Origin: Agromyces ramosus
GTDB taxonomy: Bacteria; Actinomycetota; Actinomycetes; Actinomycetales; Microbacteriaceae
Reading direction: 5' to 3'
DNA: 64,000 nt
NCBI RefSeq assembly: GCF_030817175.1
Contig: NZ_JAUSYY010000001.1
Coordinates: 992,001-1,056,000, forward strand
Shown here: piece after piece, positions 28,486-38,399 of the stretch
How the letters are laid out: each line of letters opens with the position of its first letter
Numbering within the stretch: position 1 is the stretch's first letter
Translations under genes and position numbers: made by a program
Notes under the pieces: generated by a model
What the model was told of the DNA's origin: nothing
What the model saw: only the letters and a program-made list of their open reading frames with translations
Databases searched by the model: none

Positions 28486-30553
28486 ATGCTGATCGCCCAG
28501 AAGGCGGGCACCGAATCGGCGACCGAACCCGAGTCCGGCACCTTCGACGTCGCACTCGTGGTGGTGCACGGCATGGGCAACGCGTACCGGAGCCAGATCC
28601 TCCTCGAGTGGGCCGAGCCCATCCTCGAGCGCATCGACTGGCTCGCCCGCGACCGGGTGATCGGTGCCGATGAGCACCACGGCGTGACGATCCACGACTC
28701 CGACCTCTCCGGCGCCGTGCCGATGGTGACGGCCACGGTGCGGTTCCCGAAGCGTCGCGATGCGGGTGCCCCGGATGCCCCGGTCGAGACCGTCGAGCGC
28801 AAGATCGCGATCCTCGAGGCACGCTGGTCGGAGTCGTTCGTGCCGATGACGAGGGCACAGGTCTTCCGCTGGGCGGTGCCGTTCCTCTGGCGAGCCATCA
28901 CCCGCACGCTCGACCTGTTCCGCAACACCATGGTGCTGCTGCCCTGGCTCACGCTCGTGCATCACCTCGGCCTGCCGCGCGAGCTCCGGCTCCTCCCCCG
29001 CTGGGTCATCTTCATCGTCGACCTCGTGCGGGTCGCGATCAGCACCGCCGCGTTCATCGTGACGTGGGTGTTCCTCGTGCTCGTGGGGATCATCCTCACG
29101 CCGATCCTCCCGCTGCTCAGTCCGTTGCTCCTGATCCCGTGGTTCAAGGACATCGCGCAGGGCGTGCTCGACGGGCTCGTGGAGTCGATCGGCGACGTCG
29201 CGTCGTGGAAGGAACGTCCGGTGCGCGCCTCGGCGATGCGCCTCGTCGTGCGCGATGCGCTCGCACGGGCCAAAGAGCTCGTCGGCGACGGCGACGTGCA
29301 CCTCTTCGCCCACTCGCAGGGCGCGGCGGTCTCGACGTTCACCCTCTTCGAGGAGCTCGAGCCCAGCGAGTTCCACGTGCGCCGCCTCACGACCGTCGGC
29401 GCGGCCGTCGTGCTCCTCGGCCGCGAGAGCTGGCGCGGCCGGAAGGACTCGTATACCCCCGTCGAGACGTGGATCGAGAAGAACCGCAACGCGGCGGCCC
29501 GCCGACCGGGTCGCCTGGGACAACCACTGGGCGATCTGGGACCCGTTCTCGGCGGGGCCCATCGCCGACACCGCGAGCGCCGCCCGCAAGCGCTGGCGCG
29601 CCGCCTACTTCCCGTCGTCCGAGACGGTCGCCCTCGGCCCCGAAGAGCACGCCGTGCACAACACGAGCCAGCCGTTCCTCGACCACGGCATGTACTTCGC
29701 GAACACCGTGCAGGTCGTCGAGCCCACGGCGCGGCACCTGCTCGGACCCGACTTCCCGACGCCGCCCGCCCCGGTCGAGTACATCCGCAACCGCCTCGTC
29801 GTCATCGACAAGAAGTCGCTCGGACTCAGCATGATCGCCGCGGTCGTGATCGCCGCGATCCTCCCCGGGCTGCCCGCCGCATCGGCGTTCTTCGCATGGC
29901 TCGTGACCGCGGTCGCGAGCGTGATCGGCGCGGTCATCGCGTTCTTCACCGGCGCCGAGGCATCCGTCGCCGTCGATTCGGTCTCGTTCCTCCTCGACGA
30001 GAGCAGCGGGGCGCTCTCGACCCTCGGGTGGGTCGTCGCCTCGGCGCTGCTCCTCGCGCTCCTGTTCTGGCTGAACCAGCTCATGCAGAAGCAGACCGAG
30101 CGATCGATCGTGTGGGACCGCTGCCCGCTCGACGTACGCACGTGGCTCGTGCTCACCGCCATTCCGCGCGCGCTCTACGTGATCGCTGCGGCCGTCGTCG
30201 TCTGGTTCGCGATCCTCGCCTGGAACGATCCGACCCCGTCGACGACGTGGCTCGTGATCGCAGCCGTCGGCCTCGTGATCGTCGCGGCCTTCGTCGTCGC
30301 GGAGCCGCGCTTCTCCCCCGCACCGGTCGTCGTGCCGGCACGGTCGACGCTCGACGACGCGCCGACGGTGGTGCCCGCACCGGCACCGATGCGCCTCGGC
30401 GTGGCCATGACGAGCGCCGAGTACCGCGACGAACTCACCACCCGCCGCTCGCAGCTGGCCCCCGAGGGCCCCTGGGCGACATGGTGGGCGAAGCGATTCC
30501 ACGGGTGGCGACCGCCGCAGGCGCCACCGGCGTCCGAGTTGACGTCGCGCTGA
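28486..30553 (+). pseudogene. Membrane-bound alpha/beta serine hydrolase, interrupted by a +1 frameshift
   Basis: Begins with DVALVVVHGMGN, an oxyanion-hole strand of lipase-like hydrolases. Two or more membrane helices follow (about residues 178-225) and the nucleophile elbow AHSQG lies near residue 274. The frame breaks at 29488-29508: upstream reads in one frame to ...NRNAAAR, and the continuation DRVAWDNHWAIWDPFSAG reads in the next. Removing one C from GCCCGCCGACC restores both. The second part carries three or four more membrane helices and ends at 30553. Function unknown; perhaps a lipid-directed hydrolase. The ATG at 28486 follows GCAGGAGGACCCC, a good ribosome site. It converges with the DUF1353 gene 3 bp away. 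Confidence 0.7.
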
Positions 30554-30556
30554 CGT

Positions 30557-31345
30557 TCAGTCGTCGTCGGACGTGCGCGCGGTCGACCGCGGCGCGAGGG
30601 TCGGTCGCACGACGTCGCGAGGGTCGCCCCCGGCGAACACCTCGACGACCGCCTCCACGAGCCGGAACGGCACGAGCGCCGCGAGGTGCACGAGCAGCAA
30701 CGGCGCAAGTACCGCGAGCGATCCCGTCAGCATGAGCACGAGCGGCGCGAGCGACCGCCACGGCAGTGCGGCCAGCGTCACGACGGGCAGCGAGAGCAGC
30801 CACCAGGGCTGCCAGAACGCCGCGACGGATGCCGCGAGCACGAGGATCGCACCGAGTACCGCCTGCACGACCAGCAGTGCCCCGGCCGGGCCGCCGAACT
30901 CGCGCTCCCGGTCGGCGGAGACCCACGCCCACATGAGCCACGACCGGAGCACCGGGACCCGCTGCTCGCGGAGCGCCGTTCGGAAGACGCGGTCGTCCTC
31001 GAGCCGCTGTGCGCGCGCCGCCCGCGGATCGCCGAGTCTCGCGGCATCGACCGATCGTTCATCGTGGAGCACGGCAGGTGCCGACTGTCGCCCGTAGCTC
31101 GCGATGAAGCTCCACAGCCACATCGGCACCGACGCGAGATCGGTGATGCCGTGGATGCGCGGCTCGCGCTCGTCGGGTGCCGGGTCGGGCGCGCCGGGCG
31201 GGCGCGCGCTGATGCGGTAGCGCCGGCCCGTCACGGGGTCCTCGTACGCGAACGGGGCGCGCACGTGGAAGCGGTAGCCGTCGGCGGGCCGCTGGGCGAG
31301 CAGGAGCTCGTCGAGGGGGCGTCCGTCGTCGGTGCGGAACGGCAT
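30557..31345 (-). CDS. DUF1353 domain protein with C-terminal membrane helices
   Basis: 262 residues. The N-terminal ~150 residues carry the DUF1353 hallmarks TDLASVP near residue 72 and HDE near residue 95, a metal-site-like pattern first known from phage proteins of unknown function. The second half holds about three membrane helices, an addition not seen in the phage proteins. GAAGGAGAC precedes the ATG at 31345. It converges with the membrane hydrolase; no phage genes are nearby, so this is a chromosomal member. Confidence 0.82.
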   Translation of the reverse strand: MPFRTDDGRPLDELLLAQRPADGYRFHVRAPFAYEDPVTGRRYRISARPPGAPDPAPDEREPRIHGITDLASVPMWLWSFIASYGRQSAPAVLHDERSVDAARLGDPRAARAQRLEDDRVFRTALREQRVPVLRSWLMWAWVSADREREFGGPAGALLVVQAVLGAILVLAASVAAFWQPWWLLSLPVVTLAALPWRSLAPLVLMLTGSLAVLAPLLLVHLAALVPFRLVEAVVEVFAGGDPRDVVRPTLAPRSTARTSDDD

Positions 31346-31476
31346 GCGGTCTCCTTCGCTCGGGACCATCCTGCCGCGCGGACCCACGCGAGCAGCAGCG
31401 CCACTGCGAGCATGACGGGTACTGATCCGATCGTCGTGAGGAACACCGTGTCGCGCGCGACGACCTCGGCGGGCAT
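31231..31476 (-). CDS. Possible small single-helix membrane protein
   Basis: An 81-codon frame beginning MPAEVVARDTVFLTTIG, with a hydrophobic helix at about residues 14-34 and AGGAAGG 10 bases upstream. The last 38 codons overlap the DUF1353 gene in another frame and look like shadow sequence. Either the true protein is short and ends by readthrough of the overlap, or another single-base error altered its end. It would be the first gene of the DUF1353 unit. Confidence 0.3.
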   Translation of the reverse strand: MPAEVVARDTVFLTTIGSVPVMLAVALLLAWVRAAGWSRAKETACRSAPTTDAPSTSSCSPSGPPTATASTCAPRSRTRTP

Positions 31477-31524
31477 CAGGATGACCTTCCTGCCGGCCCG
31501 CTGGCCCGCGGCGTCCGCCCGACC

Positions 31525-31530
31525 TAGGCT
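31525..31530 (+). promoter_or_regulatory. TAGGCT -10 element of the phosphoketolase gene
   Basis: The same hexamer as before mdh and the nuclease gene. It lies 36 bp before the ATG, so this transcript should have a short leader with a ribosome site (GGGGAGACG), unlike the leaderless neighbours. No clear -35 is seen. Confidence 0.45.
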
Positions 31531-31566
31531 CGAGAGTGCACGCCGAGTCGAACGGTTGGGGAGACG

Positions 31567-34015
31567 ATGGCCGGAGCAGTCGAGCAGGGTTCGGAGCAGG
31601 GCGCGAATTCGGAGCAGGACGCGGCGGCGGCATCCGTGCCCCTCGAAACGGTCGACGCGTGGTGGCGCGCGGCGAACTTCCTGAGCGTCGCGCAGATCTA
31701 CCTCCTGCGCAACGCGCTGCTGACGCGACCTCTCGAGATCGACGACGTCAAGCCGCGGCTACTCGGCCACTGGGGCACGTCCCCCGGGCTGAACCTCGTC
31801 TACGCGCACCTCAACCGGGCCATCGTCGAGCGCGGCACGCCGATCGTCTACGTGTGCGGCCCCGGGCATGGCGGCCCCGCGATGGTCGCGAACACGTGGC
31901 TCGACGGCACGTACTCCGAGCTGTTCCCCGCGGTCACCGCCGACGCGGCGGGCCTCGAGCGCCTCGTGCGGCAGTTCTCGTTCCCGGGCGGCATCCCGTC
32001 GCATGCGGCCCCCGAGACGCCGGGATCGATCAACGAGGGCGGCGAGCTCGGCTACTCGCTCATGCACGCCTTCGGCGCGGCGCTCGACAACCCCGGGCTC
32101 GTCGTCGCGTGCGTCATCGGCGACGGCGAGGCCGAGACCGGTCCACTCGCGGGGAGCTGGCGCGGGCATTCGTTCCTGAACCCGGTCCACGACGGGGCCG
32201 TGCTGCCGATCCTGCACCTCAACGGCTACAAGATCGCGAACCCCACCCTCCTCGCCCGCATCCCCGAGGCTGAACTCGTCGAGTTCTTCCGCGGCAATGG
32301 CTACGAGCCGCTGCTCGTCACCGGCGGCTTCGACAGCGAGGAGCCGACGGCGGTGCACGCGCGCATGGCCGACGCGATCGACGTGGCGTTCGATCGCCTC
32401 GCCGACATCCGGTCGGATGCCGCAGCCGGCGCCTTCGCAGCCGCGGCACCGCGGTGGCCCGCCATCGTGCTGCGCACCCCGAAGGGGTGGACGGGCCCGC
32501 GCGTCGTCGACGGCGTGCAGGTCGAGGGGACGTTCCACGCGCACCAGGTGCCGCTCGCCGGCGTGCGCGAGAACGCCGAGCACCTCGCGCTGCTCGAGAC
32601 GTGGCTGCGTTCGTACCGGCCCGAGGAGCTCTTCGACGACGACGGGCGCACCGTCGCCGAGCTCGATGCGCTGCGCCCTCGCGGCGAGCTGCGCATGAGC
32701 GCCAGCCCGCATGCGAACGGCGGCATCGTGCGCGCCCTCGCGCTGCCGCCGACCGAGTCGTTCTCGCTCGAGGTCGCGCCCACGGCGCGCGGCACGAGCG
32801 GCGAGGCCACCCGGGTGCTCGGCACCTGGCTCGCCGAGGTGATTCGCGAGAATCCCGACGACTTCCGCCTCTTCGGACCCGACGAGGTCGAGTCGAACCG
32901 GCTCGGCGCGGTGTTCGAGGTCACCGACCGGGCGTGGGCCGAGGCGCTGCATCCGCTCGACGAGCACCTCGCCCGTCACGGCCGCGTCATCGAGGCCGCT
33001 CAGCGAGCACCTCATGCAGGGAATGCTCGAGGGATACCTGCTCACCGGCCGGCACGGCCTCATCACGAGCTACGAGGCGTTCATCCACATCGTGGACTCG
33101 ATGTTCAACCAGCACGCCAAGTGGCTCGAGTCCGCGAACCAGGTGCCGTGGCGCGGCGACGTCGCGAGCCTCACCTACCTGCTCTCGTCGCACGTCTGGC
33201 GGCAGGACCACAACGGCTTCTCGCACCAGGACCCGGGCTTCCTGAACGTCGTCGTCAACAAGCAGGCCGAGGTCGTGCGGGTCTACCTGCCGCCCGACGC
33301 GAACACGCTCCTCGTCACGATGCGCCATGCCTTCGACACCCAGAACCGCGTCAACGTCGTCGTCGCCGGCAAGCAGCCCCAGCAGCAGTGGCTCTCGCAC
33401 GAGGAGGCCGAGGCGCATGTCGAGGCGGGGCTCGGCGTGTGGGAGTGGGCGGGCAACGAGCCCGGCTTCGAGGCGACGGATGCCGCGGCATCCGTGCCCG
33501 ACGTGGTCATCGCGTGTGCGGGCGACGTGCCCACGGTCGAAGCGGTCGCGGCCGCGCAGCTGCTGCGCGGCCGCCTGCCCGAACTGCGGGTGCGGCTCGT
33601 CAACGTCGTCGACCTCATGCGCCTGCAGGATCCGTCGCATCACCCGCACGGCCTGCCCGGCACGGCGTTCGATGCGATCTTCACGCGGGAGTCGCCCGTG
33701 ATCTTCGCCTTCCACGGGTACGCCTCCCTCGTGCACCAGCTCGCGTACCGCCGTACGAACCACGCGAACCTGCACGTCCGCGGCTTTATCGAGCGCGGCA
33801 CGACCACGACCCCGTTCGACATGCTGCACCTGAACGACCTCGACCGGTATCGCCTCGCGCTCGACGTGCTGCACCGCGTCCCCGGCCTCGCCGGGCGCAC
33901 GGGCGTCGCCGAGATCGCCGACGAGTGGCATGCGGCGCGCGCGGCCGCTCGCGAGTACGCGTACGAGCACGGCGAGGACCCCGAGTCCATCACCGGCTGG
34001 CGGTTCACCCGGTAG
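31567..34015 (+). pseudogene. Phosphoketolase, interrupted by a +1 frameshift
   Basis: Xylulose-5-phosphate/fructose-6-phosphate phosphoketolase, about 815 residues if repaired (normal 790-830). The TPP-binding GDGEAETGPLAGSW and the family motif GHGGPAMVAN are intact in the first part. The frame breaks at 32991-33000: after GRVIE the reading continues as [20 protein letters not shown] in the next frame; removing one base from GAGGCCGCTC restores it. The second part continues with FSHQDPGF and the C-terminal domain to 34015. The enzyme splits xylulose-5-P with phosphate into acetyl-P and glyceraldehyde-3-P. No acetate kinase gene is adjacent. High conservation on both sides suggests a sequencing error. 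GGGGAGACG precedes the ATG. Confidence 0.9.
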
Positions 34016-34019
34016 ACGG

Positions 34020-34052
34020 CGACGGGCGCCCGGCATGGCCGGGCGCCCGTCG
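34020..34052. terminator. Bidirectional hairpin terminator
   Basis: A 15-bp perfect stem around a 3-nt loop (34020-34034 with 34038-34052) lies 5 bp past the phosphoketolase stop and 14 bp before the stop of the convergent gene. Confidence 0.8.
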
Positions 34053-34065
34053 TGCGTTCGACCGA

Positions 34066-34866
34066 CTACGCGCTGCAGCCCCAGGTGTACTTCCCGTTGT
34101 AGAGCACGGGATACATGGGCTTGCCGAGGCAGGGGCCGCAGTCCTCGTCGCGAGGAGCCGGCGGGAGCCCCGGGTAGAACTCGGCGGTGTAGGGATTCAC
34201 GGTCCCGGCCGCTGCGCCCGAGTCGGCGGGGGCTGCGGCGGCGGTGCCGGCGTCGGCGTCGGAGCTCCATTCGGCTTCGTCGGCCGCGACGTCACTCGCC
34301 TCAGCTGCGGCGGCCGCAGCTTCCGCGGCGGCGATGCGTGCAGCCTCCGCTTCGGCAGCGAGCCGAGCGGCCTCGGCTGCGCGATGCGCCGCGAGCGCCG
34401 TCGACGTCGCCAGCTGTTCGGCCCGGAGCGCGTCGGCGCCCGCGACGAGTGCTGCGGCATCGTCGCCGAAACGGATCATCGTGAGCACGTCGCCGCGGAG
34501 CGCCGTCAGGTTCGAGACACCGTCGGCACCGAGCGCCGCGCCGGCCTCATCGATCACCGACTGCGCCTCAGCCACCGCCGATGCGGCGAGACTCGACGCT
34601 GCACCACTCCGGAGGGCGGCGATGTCGAGACCTGCGGCGCCGACGCCGACGCGGTTGCCGACCTCCGCGACCGCGAGTTCCTTCGCCTGGGTGAGGTGCG
34701 CTGCCGCCTGTGCGCTCTGAGCCTGGTTCACGCCGAGCGCGACCACGATCAGTGCGACCGCGGCGAGTCCGAGCATCCGCGTCGCCTGGCGGCGTGCTGC
34801 CGGGCCATGAGGTCGGAGGATCGCCGATCCTCCGTTGTCCAGCGTCGTGTCCCGTCGAGTGGTCAT
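34066..34866 (-). CDS. Membrane-anchored Ala-rich coiled-coil protein
   Basis: 266 residues, no recognised family. A cytoplasmic N-terminus (about 30 residues) precedes one membrane helix (MLGLAAVALIVVALGV, 31-46). The middle (about 60-200) is Ala/Glu-rich with long stretches of heptad-like AAEAARLAAEAE, so probably a coiled coil outside the cell. The last 40 residues change character: Pro/Tyr-rich with DCGPC and a final WGC, which could form a disulphide-bonded cap. AAGGAAG precedes the ATG. It converges with phosphoketolase. Confidence 0.75.
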   Translation of the reverse strand: MTTRRDTTLDNGGSAILRPHGPAARRQATRMLGLAAVALIVVALGVNQAQSAQAAAHLTQAKELAVAEVGNRVGVGAAGLDIAALRSGAASSLAASAVAEAQSVIDEAGAALGADGVSNLTALRGDVLTMIRFGDDAAALVAGADALRAEQLATSTALAAHRAAEAARLAAEAEAARIAAAEAAAAAAEASDVAADEAEWSSDADAGTAAAAPADSGAAAGTVNPYTAEFYPGLPPAPRDEDCGPCLGKPMYPVLYNGKYTWGCSA

Positions 34867-34902
34867 CGGCTTCCTTCCGTCGATACGAACGTGGCGGATC
34901 TA

Positions 34903-34926
34903 CCGGGCCGCTGTGCAGCGGCCCGG
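34903..34926. terminator. Hairpin downstream of the aldo/keto reductase gene
   Basis: An 11-bp inverted repeat (CCGGGCCGCTG with CAGCGGCCCGG) about 190 bp past the aldo/keto reductase stop and 37 bp upstream of the Ala-rich protein gene. It may end the reductase transcript or form a leader hairpin for the next gene. Confidence 0.45.
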
Positions 34927-35112
34927 AGGAGGAAACGTGCCAACCCCTGTGTGTACCGAGTACCCCGTCGCGAACCCGAATCCCGACCGTGCACCCGATG
35001 TCGTCCCCCCGGCAACATCACACACGTGCAGCGTATCGACCCACGGCCCCCCTTCGCGCGTCAATTTTCAGGCGCGGTGCCCGATCGCGGGTCGCGAGCG
35101 GCCCGAGCAGGG

Positions 35113-36102
35113 CTACCAGCGCTCGTGCACGGACGCCCGGATGTCGCGATCGTAGAGCTCGCGCACGGCCGCGCCGAAGCCGTCGGGCAGCTCGAGGGCA
35201 CCGGCCGCGGCGTTCGCGCGCGCCTGTTCGGCGCTGCGCGCGCCGGGGATCACCGAGCTGACGCCCGGCTGCGCCGCGACCCAGGCGAGGGCGACCTGCG
35301 CGGCCGTGGCGCCGGGCGCCGCGTCGCGCGCGAGCTCGGTGAACTCCGCTGCCGCACGCACGCCCGTCTCGTAGTCGACGCCCGAGAACGTCTCGCCGAC
35401 GTCGAAGGACTCGCCGTGCCGGTTGAAGTTGCGGTGGTCGTTCGCCGCGAACACGGTGTCGTTCGTATACCGCCCCGAGAGCAGCCCGCTTGCGAGCGGC
35501 ACCCTGGCGATGATGCCGACTCCCGCGGCGGCCGCGGCGGGCAGCACCTCGTCGAGGGGCTTCAACCGGAACGCGTTGAGGATGATCTGCACGGATGCCA
35601 CGTGCGGCCGTGCAATCGCCGCGAGGGCCTCCTCGACCCGCTCGACGCTGACGCCGTAGGCCGCGATCGCGCCCTCGTCGACGAGGGTGTCGAGTGCGTC
35701 GTAGACGTGGTCGTCGGAGTACACCGAGGTTGGCGGGCAGTGCAGTTGCACGAGGTCGAGCGTGTCGACGCCGAGGTTGGCGCGGGATCGGTCGGTCCAG
35801 GCCCGGAAGTGCTCGAGCGAGTAGTTCTCGTGCTCCTGCGGCATCCGTCGCCCCATCTTCGTGGCGACCGTGACACCTGAACCGGCGTTCGCCCGCAGCC
35901 AGGTGCCGATGAGCGTCTCGCTGCGGCCGTCGCCGTAGACGTCGGCGGTGTCGAAGAACGTGACGCCGGCTTCATGCGCGGCGTCGAGCACCGCGAGCGC
36001 GTCGGATTCGTCGACCTCGCCCCAGTCGGCGCCGAGCTGCCAGGTGCCGAGGCCGATCACGGAGACGGTGCGGCCGGTACGGCCGAGTGTGCGGGTCTGC
36101 AT
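35113..36102 (-). CDS. Aldo/keto reductase
   Basis: 329 residues of AKR (beta/alpha)8 fold. Catalytic residues fit the family: D and Y in FDTADVYGDGRSE (near 50-62), K in ATKMGRR and H in DLVQLHCPPT. The C-terminal VIPGARSAEQ binds the NADPH phosphate. It reduces an unidentified carbonyl in the cytosol. AGGAG precedes the ATG, and TAGGCT at 36154-36159 (minus strand) is a probable -10. Single-gene unit. Confidence 0.93.
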   Translation of the reverse strand: MQTRTLGRTGRTVSVIGLGTWQLGADWGEVDESDALAVLDAAHEAGVTFFDTADVYGDGRSETLIGTWLRANAGSGVTVATKMGRRMPQEHENYSLEHFRAWTDRSRANLGVDTLDLVQLHCPPTSVYSDDHVYDALDTLVDEGAIAAYGVSVERVEEALAAIARPHVASVQIILNAFRLKPLDEVLPAAAAAGVGIIARVPLASGLLSGRYTNDTVFAANDHRNFNRHGESFDVGETFSGVDYETGVRAAAEFTELARDAAPGATAAQVALAWVAAQPGVSSVIPGARSAEQARANAAAGALELPDGFGAAVRELYDRDIRASVHERW

Positions 36103-36203
36103 GGTGCTCCTGGGGTTCGGATGTCGTCGGCGGCCGCGCAGACCGCCGAACCGAGCCTAGCCGCGCCTCCGGGCGCCCAGGCGCTGCGGCGGGCGCCCGC
36201 GGC

Positions 36204-37103
36204 TCAGGTGATCGGCACCGCGCGACCGCTCACGACGATGCCGCCATGCTCGGGGATATCGGTCGTGAGCTCACCCGGCCGCCCGACGTGGCGGCCCTGC
36301 TCGATCACGACGCGGGCGGGCGGGTTCACGAGGCCGAGTGCTCGGAGGTAGCCGCCCACGGCGGCTGCGGCGGCACCGGTTGCGGGGTCCTCGGTGATGC
36401 GGCCCACCGGGAGGAGGTTGCGCGCCTCGAAGCGCGCGGGCTGTGCGGTGTCGCTCCCGCTGCCTCCGTCGCCGTCGCCGTCGCCGAGCGGATGCAGCAC
36501 GGTGATCGTCGCCTTCCAGTCCTGCGTGTCCATGAACGCACGAACCGCGCCGGGGTCGGCGCTGAAGCCGTCGAACGCCTCGAGTGCGGCCACCACGAGC
36601 ACCGGATGCCAGTTGCCGGCGAACGCGAGCCGCGGCGGGAACCGCTCGTCGAGCTCGGTTCGGTCGAGGCCGAGCAGCACGAGCAGGCCCTCGAGCACGA
36701 ACTCGGGGATCGGCTCGACCGCGGGCTCGACGCTCGTGAATGCGGCCCGGAGCTCGTTCGGCCGGTCTGGCGCCGCGGTCGTCTCGATGACGATCTCACC
36801 GACCGGGGTCTCGAACCGGAGGGTGCCCGGACCCTCGCGCTCGGCGATGGCGATAGCCGTCGCCACGGTCGCATGGCCGGAGAACGGCACTTCGGCGATC
36901 GGCGAGAAGTACCGCACCCGTCGCGCTCCATCGTCGGCCATGCCGGTGATGAACGCGGTCTCGGCGTCGTCGGCCTCGGCGGCGATGCGCTGCATGGTCT
37001 CGTCATCGAGCCCGGCGGCGTCGAGCACGACGCCCGCGGGATTGCCGCCGCTCGCGTCGTCGGCGAAGGCGGCGTACCTCAGGATCTCGGGGGCGTCGGT
37101 CAT
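36204..37103 (-). CDS. PhzF-family isomerase/epimerase
   Basis: 299 residues with the two-lobed PhzF fold. GNPAGVVL near residue 20, the catalytic-type ETAF near residue 47, PFSGHATV near residue 74 and DPATGAAAAAVGGYL near 237-251 are the family hallmarks. PhzF-like proteins isomerise unsaturated acids; no phenazine genes are nearby, so this is a stand-alone member of unknown substrate. A short GDGDGDGG acidic insert near residue 209 is unusual. Start set at the ATG at 37103; there is no strong ribosome site. Confidence 0.92.
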   Translation of the reverse strand: MTDAPEILRYAAFADDASGGNPAGVVLDAAGLDDETMQRIAAEADDAETAFITGMADDGARRVRYFSPIAEVPFSGHATVATAIAIAEREGPGTLRFETPVGEIVIETTAAPDRPNELRAAFTSVEPAVEPIPEFVLEGLLVLLGLDRTELDERFPPRLAFAGNWHPVLVVAALEAFDGFSADPGAVRAFMDTQDWKATITVLHPLGDGDGDGGSGSDTAQPARFEARNLLPVGRITEDPATGAAAAAVGGYLRALGLVNPPARVVIEQGRHVGRPGELTTDIPEHGGIVVSGRAVPIT

Positions 37104-37180
37104 CGTTCGATCGTCGCACGGACGAGCGGATGCCGCATCCGCTCGCCCAACCGTCCGGCCGGCAACAGCAGCGGGGCTGC

Positions 37181-37783
37181 TCAGGCGCCCTTCAGCGGCG
37201 AATATCGCGTCGCCGACCACGTGCCGCCGATCGCGCTCACCTTCGTATCGCGGAAGCCGGCCGCGCGCATCACGGCACGAACGGCGTTGTCGCCGGGAGC
37301 CGTGCTCGCCCTGCCCTTGCCATGCACGATCCAGACCGGCGCGACGACCCCGCATTCGCGCAGCCAGTCGGGCAGCGAGTCGAGCTCCGCCTCGGTGCGG
37401 ACGACGGCCACCACGACCGATGCCTCCCAGGGCACGACCCGGGCGGACTCGGCCAGCGCCTCCATGAGCTCCGACACGGGCAGCTCACCGCGCACCGCGA
37501 CGGTCTCGCCGTGTGCCACGCCGAGCTTCTCGGCGAGCGTCGGCGCGGGCGTCGCGAGCGCTTTCGCCCACGCGGATGCCGCTGCACCGAGCTCGAACCG
37601 GAACGAGTCGCCGCCGGCCTCGAACACCATCACGCCATCGACCGCATCGATGCGGCGACACTGCGACCGTGACACCTTCGCCCTGCGACCGCCGCGCACC
37701 TCGAGCGCATCGGACTCGAGGTGCAGCGTCACCGCTGTTCGCTGCCCGGCCTCGATCCAGAACGCCTTCGCCTGTCTCCCCAT
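37181..37783 (-). CDS. DUF3052-like conserved protein
   Basis: About 200 residues. The C-terminal ~115 residues start with KLGVAHGETVAVRG and end ...FRDTKVSAIGGTWSATRYSP, resembling actinobacterial DUF3052 proteins (KLG.KPG at the start, a closing W.ATR). The first 80 residues are a separate small domain with FWIEAGQRTAV that I cannot name. No catalytic residues can be assigned. The ATG at 37783 follows GGGGGGAGAATGC; an upstream in-frame ATG exists but has no ribosome site. Confidence 0.65.
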   Translation of the reverse strand: MGRQAKAFWIEAGQRTAVTLHLESDALEVRGGRRAKVSRSQCRRIDAVDGVMVFEAGGDSFRFELGAAASAWAKALATPAPTLAEKLGVAHGETVAVRGELPVSELMEALAESARVVPWEASVVVAVVRTEAELDSLPDWLRECGVVAPVWIVHGKGRASTAPGDNAVRAVMRAAGFRDTKVSAIGGTWSATRYSPLKGA

Positions 37784-37848
37784 GCATTCTCCCCCCGGCT
37801 CATGATGGCGGCCCGTCAATGCGGGCGCAACTGCCGACTGGAGACAGA

Positions 37849-37896
37849 CGGATGCCGCGGCCGGCGCCCTCGATCGGGGGCCGGCCGCGGCATCCG
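37849..37896. terminator. Long hairpin terminator before the VOC gene end
   Basis: A 17-bp perfect stem (37849-37865 with 37880-37896) lies just past the stop of the minus-strand VOC gene. The arms contain the octamers CGGATGCC and GGCATCCG, which are over-represented in this window. Confidence 0.75.
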
Positions 37897-37901
37897 CCGG
37901 T

Positions 37902-38342
37902 TCACGCCTCCTGTTCGGCCCCGAAGCGCTGCCGAGCCTCGACGGGGATGAGCGGCTGCGCAGCCCTGGCCTTGATCTGCTGCACGGCCCAGGTGTTGCC
38001 GTCGGGGTCGGCGAAGCCGAAGAAGGTGCCGCCGTCGCGTTCGTCGAAGACGGTGATCTCGCTCGCCTCGATGCCGCGGGACACGAGCTCGTCGCGGGCG
38101 GCGGCCGCGTCGGCGACGACGAGCTGGAGCCCGCGCATCGAGCCGGGCGCCATCTCGGTCTGCGACGGCAGGTTGCCGACCACGATCGAGCAGCCCGAGC
38201 CGCGCGGCGTCAGCTGTGCGATGTGCATCTGCTCGTTGCGGGTGTCGTGGTCGAGCACGAACCCGACCTGGTCGCGGTAGAACGCGATGGCGCGGTCGAT
38301 GTCGGTGACCGGGAGGAGGACGACCTCGAGTGTCCAGTCCAT
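37902..38342 (-). CDS. VOC-family (glyoxalase-like) protein
   Basis: 146 residues, vicinal oxygen chelate fold with two beta-alpha-beta-beta-beta units. Metal-ligand positions H in MHIAQL (near 40) and E in the C-terminal half are partly recognisable, and FADPDGNTWAVQQI closes the fold. Function may be dioxygenase, lyase or resistance binding. GGAGC lies upstream of the ATG. It is third in the arsR-SRPBCC-VOC unit, 57 bp after the SRPBCC stop. Confidence 0.9.
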   Translation of the reverse strand: MDWTLEVVLLPVTDIDRAIAFYRDQVGFVLDHDTRNEQMHIAQLTPRGSGCSIVVGNLPSQTEMAPGSMRGLQLVVADAAAARDELVSRGIEASEITVFDERDGGTFFGFADPDGNTWAVQQIKARAAQPLIPVEARQRFGAEQEA

Positions 38343-38399
38343 GGTGCTGCTCCGTTTCGTTTCGATTCGGTTCTCGATGCGAGCGTGTTGCGGGAGAGG

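Noticed and set aside
30557..31345. Prophage remnant, because DUF1353 is known from phages
   Set aside because: No integrase, capsid, lysis or attachment site is found; the protein has membrane helices and sits among chromosomal genes.
34937..35155. Possible 72-codon GTG-start gene after the strong GGAGGAGG site
   Set aside because: The ribosome-site-like sequence is good, but the product is low-complexity, has no family and its end overlaps the aldo/keto reductase gene; probably chance.
31567..35880. A single 1,437-codon plus-strand frame starting at phosphoketolase
   Set aside because: After 32995 it is frame-shifted noise; the conserved phosphoketolase sequence continues in another frame to 34015, and the rest covers minus-strand genes.
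36087..37805. Long plus-strand frame over the PhzF and DUF3052-like genes
   Set aside because: Shadow of two well-supported minus-strand genes; no domain in its product.
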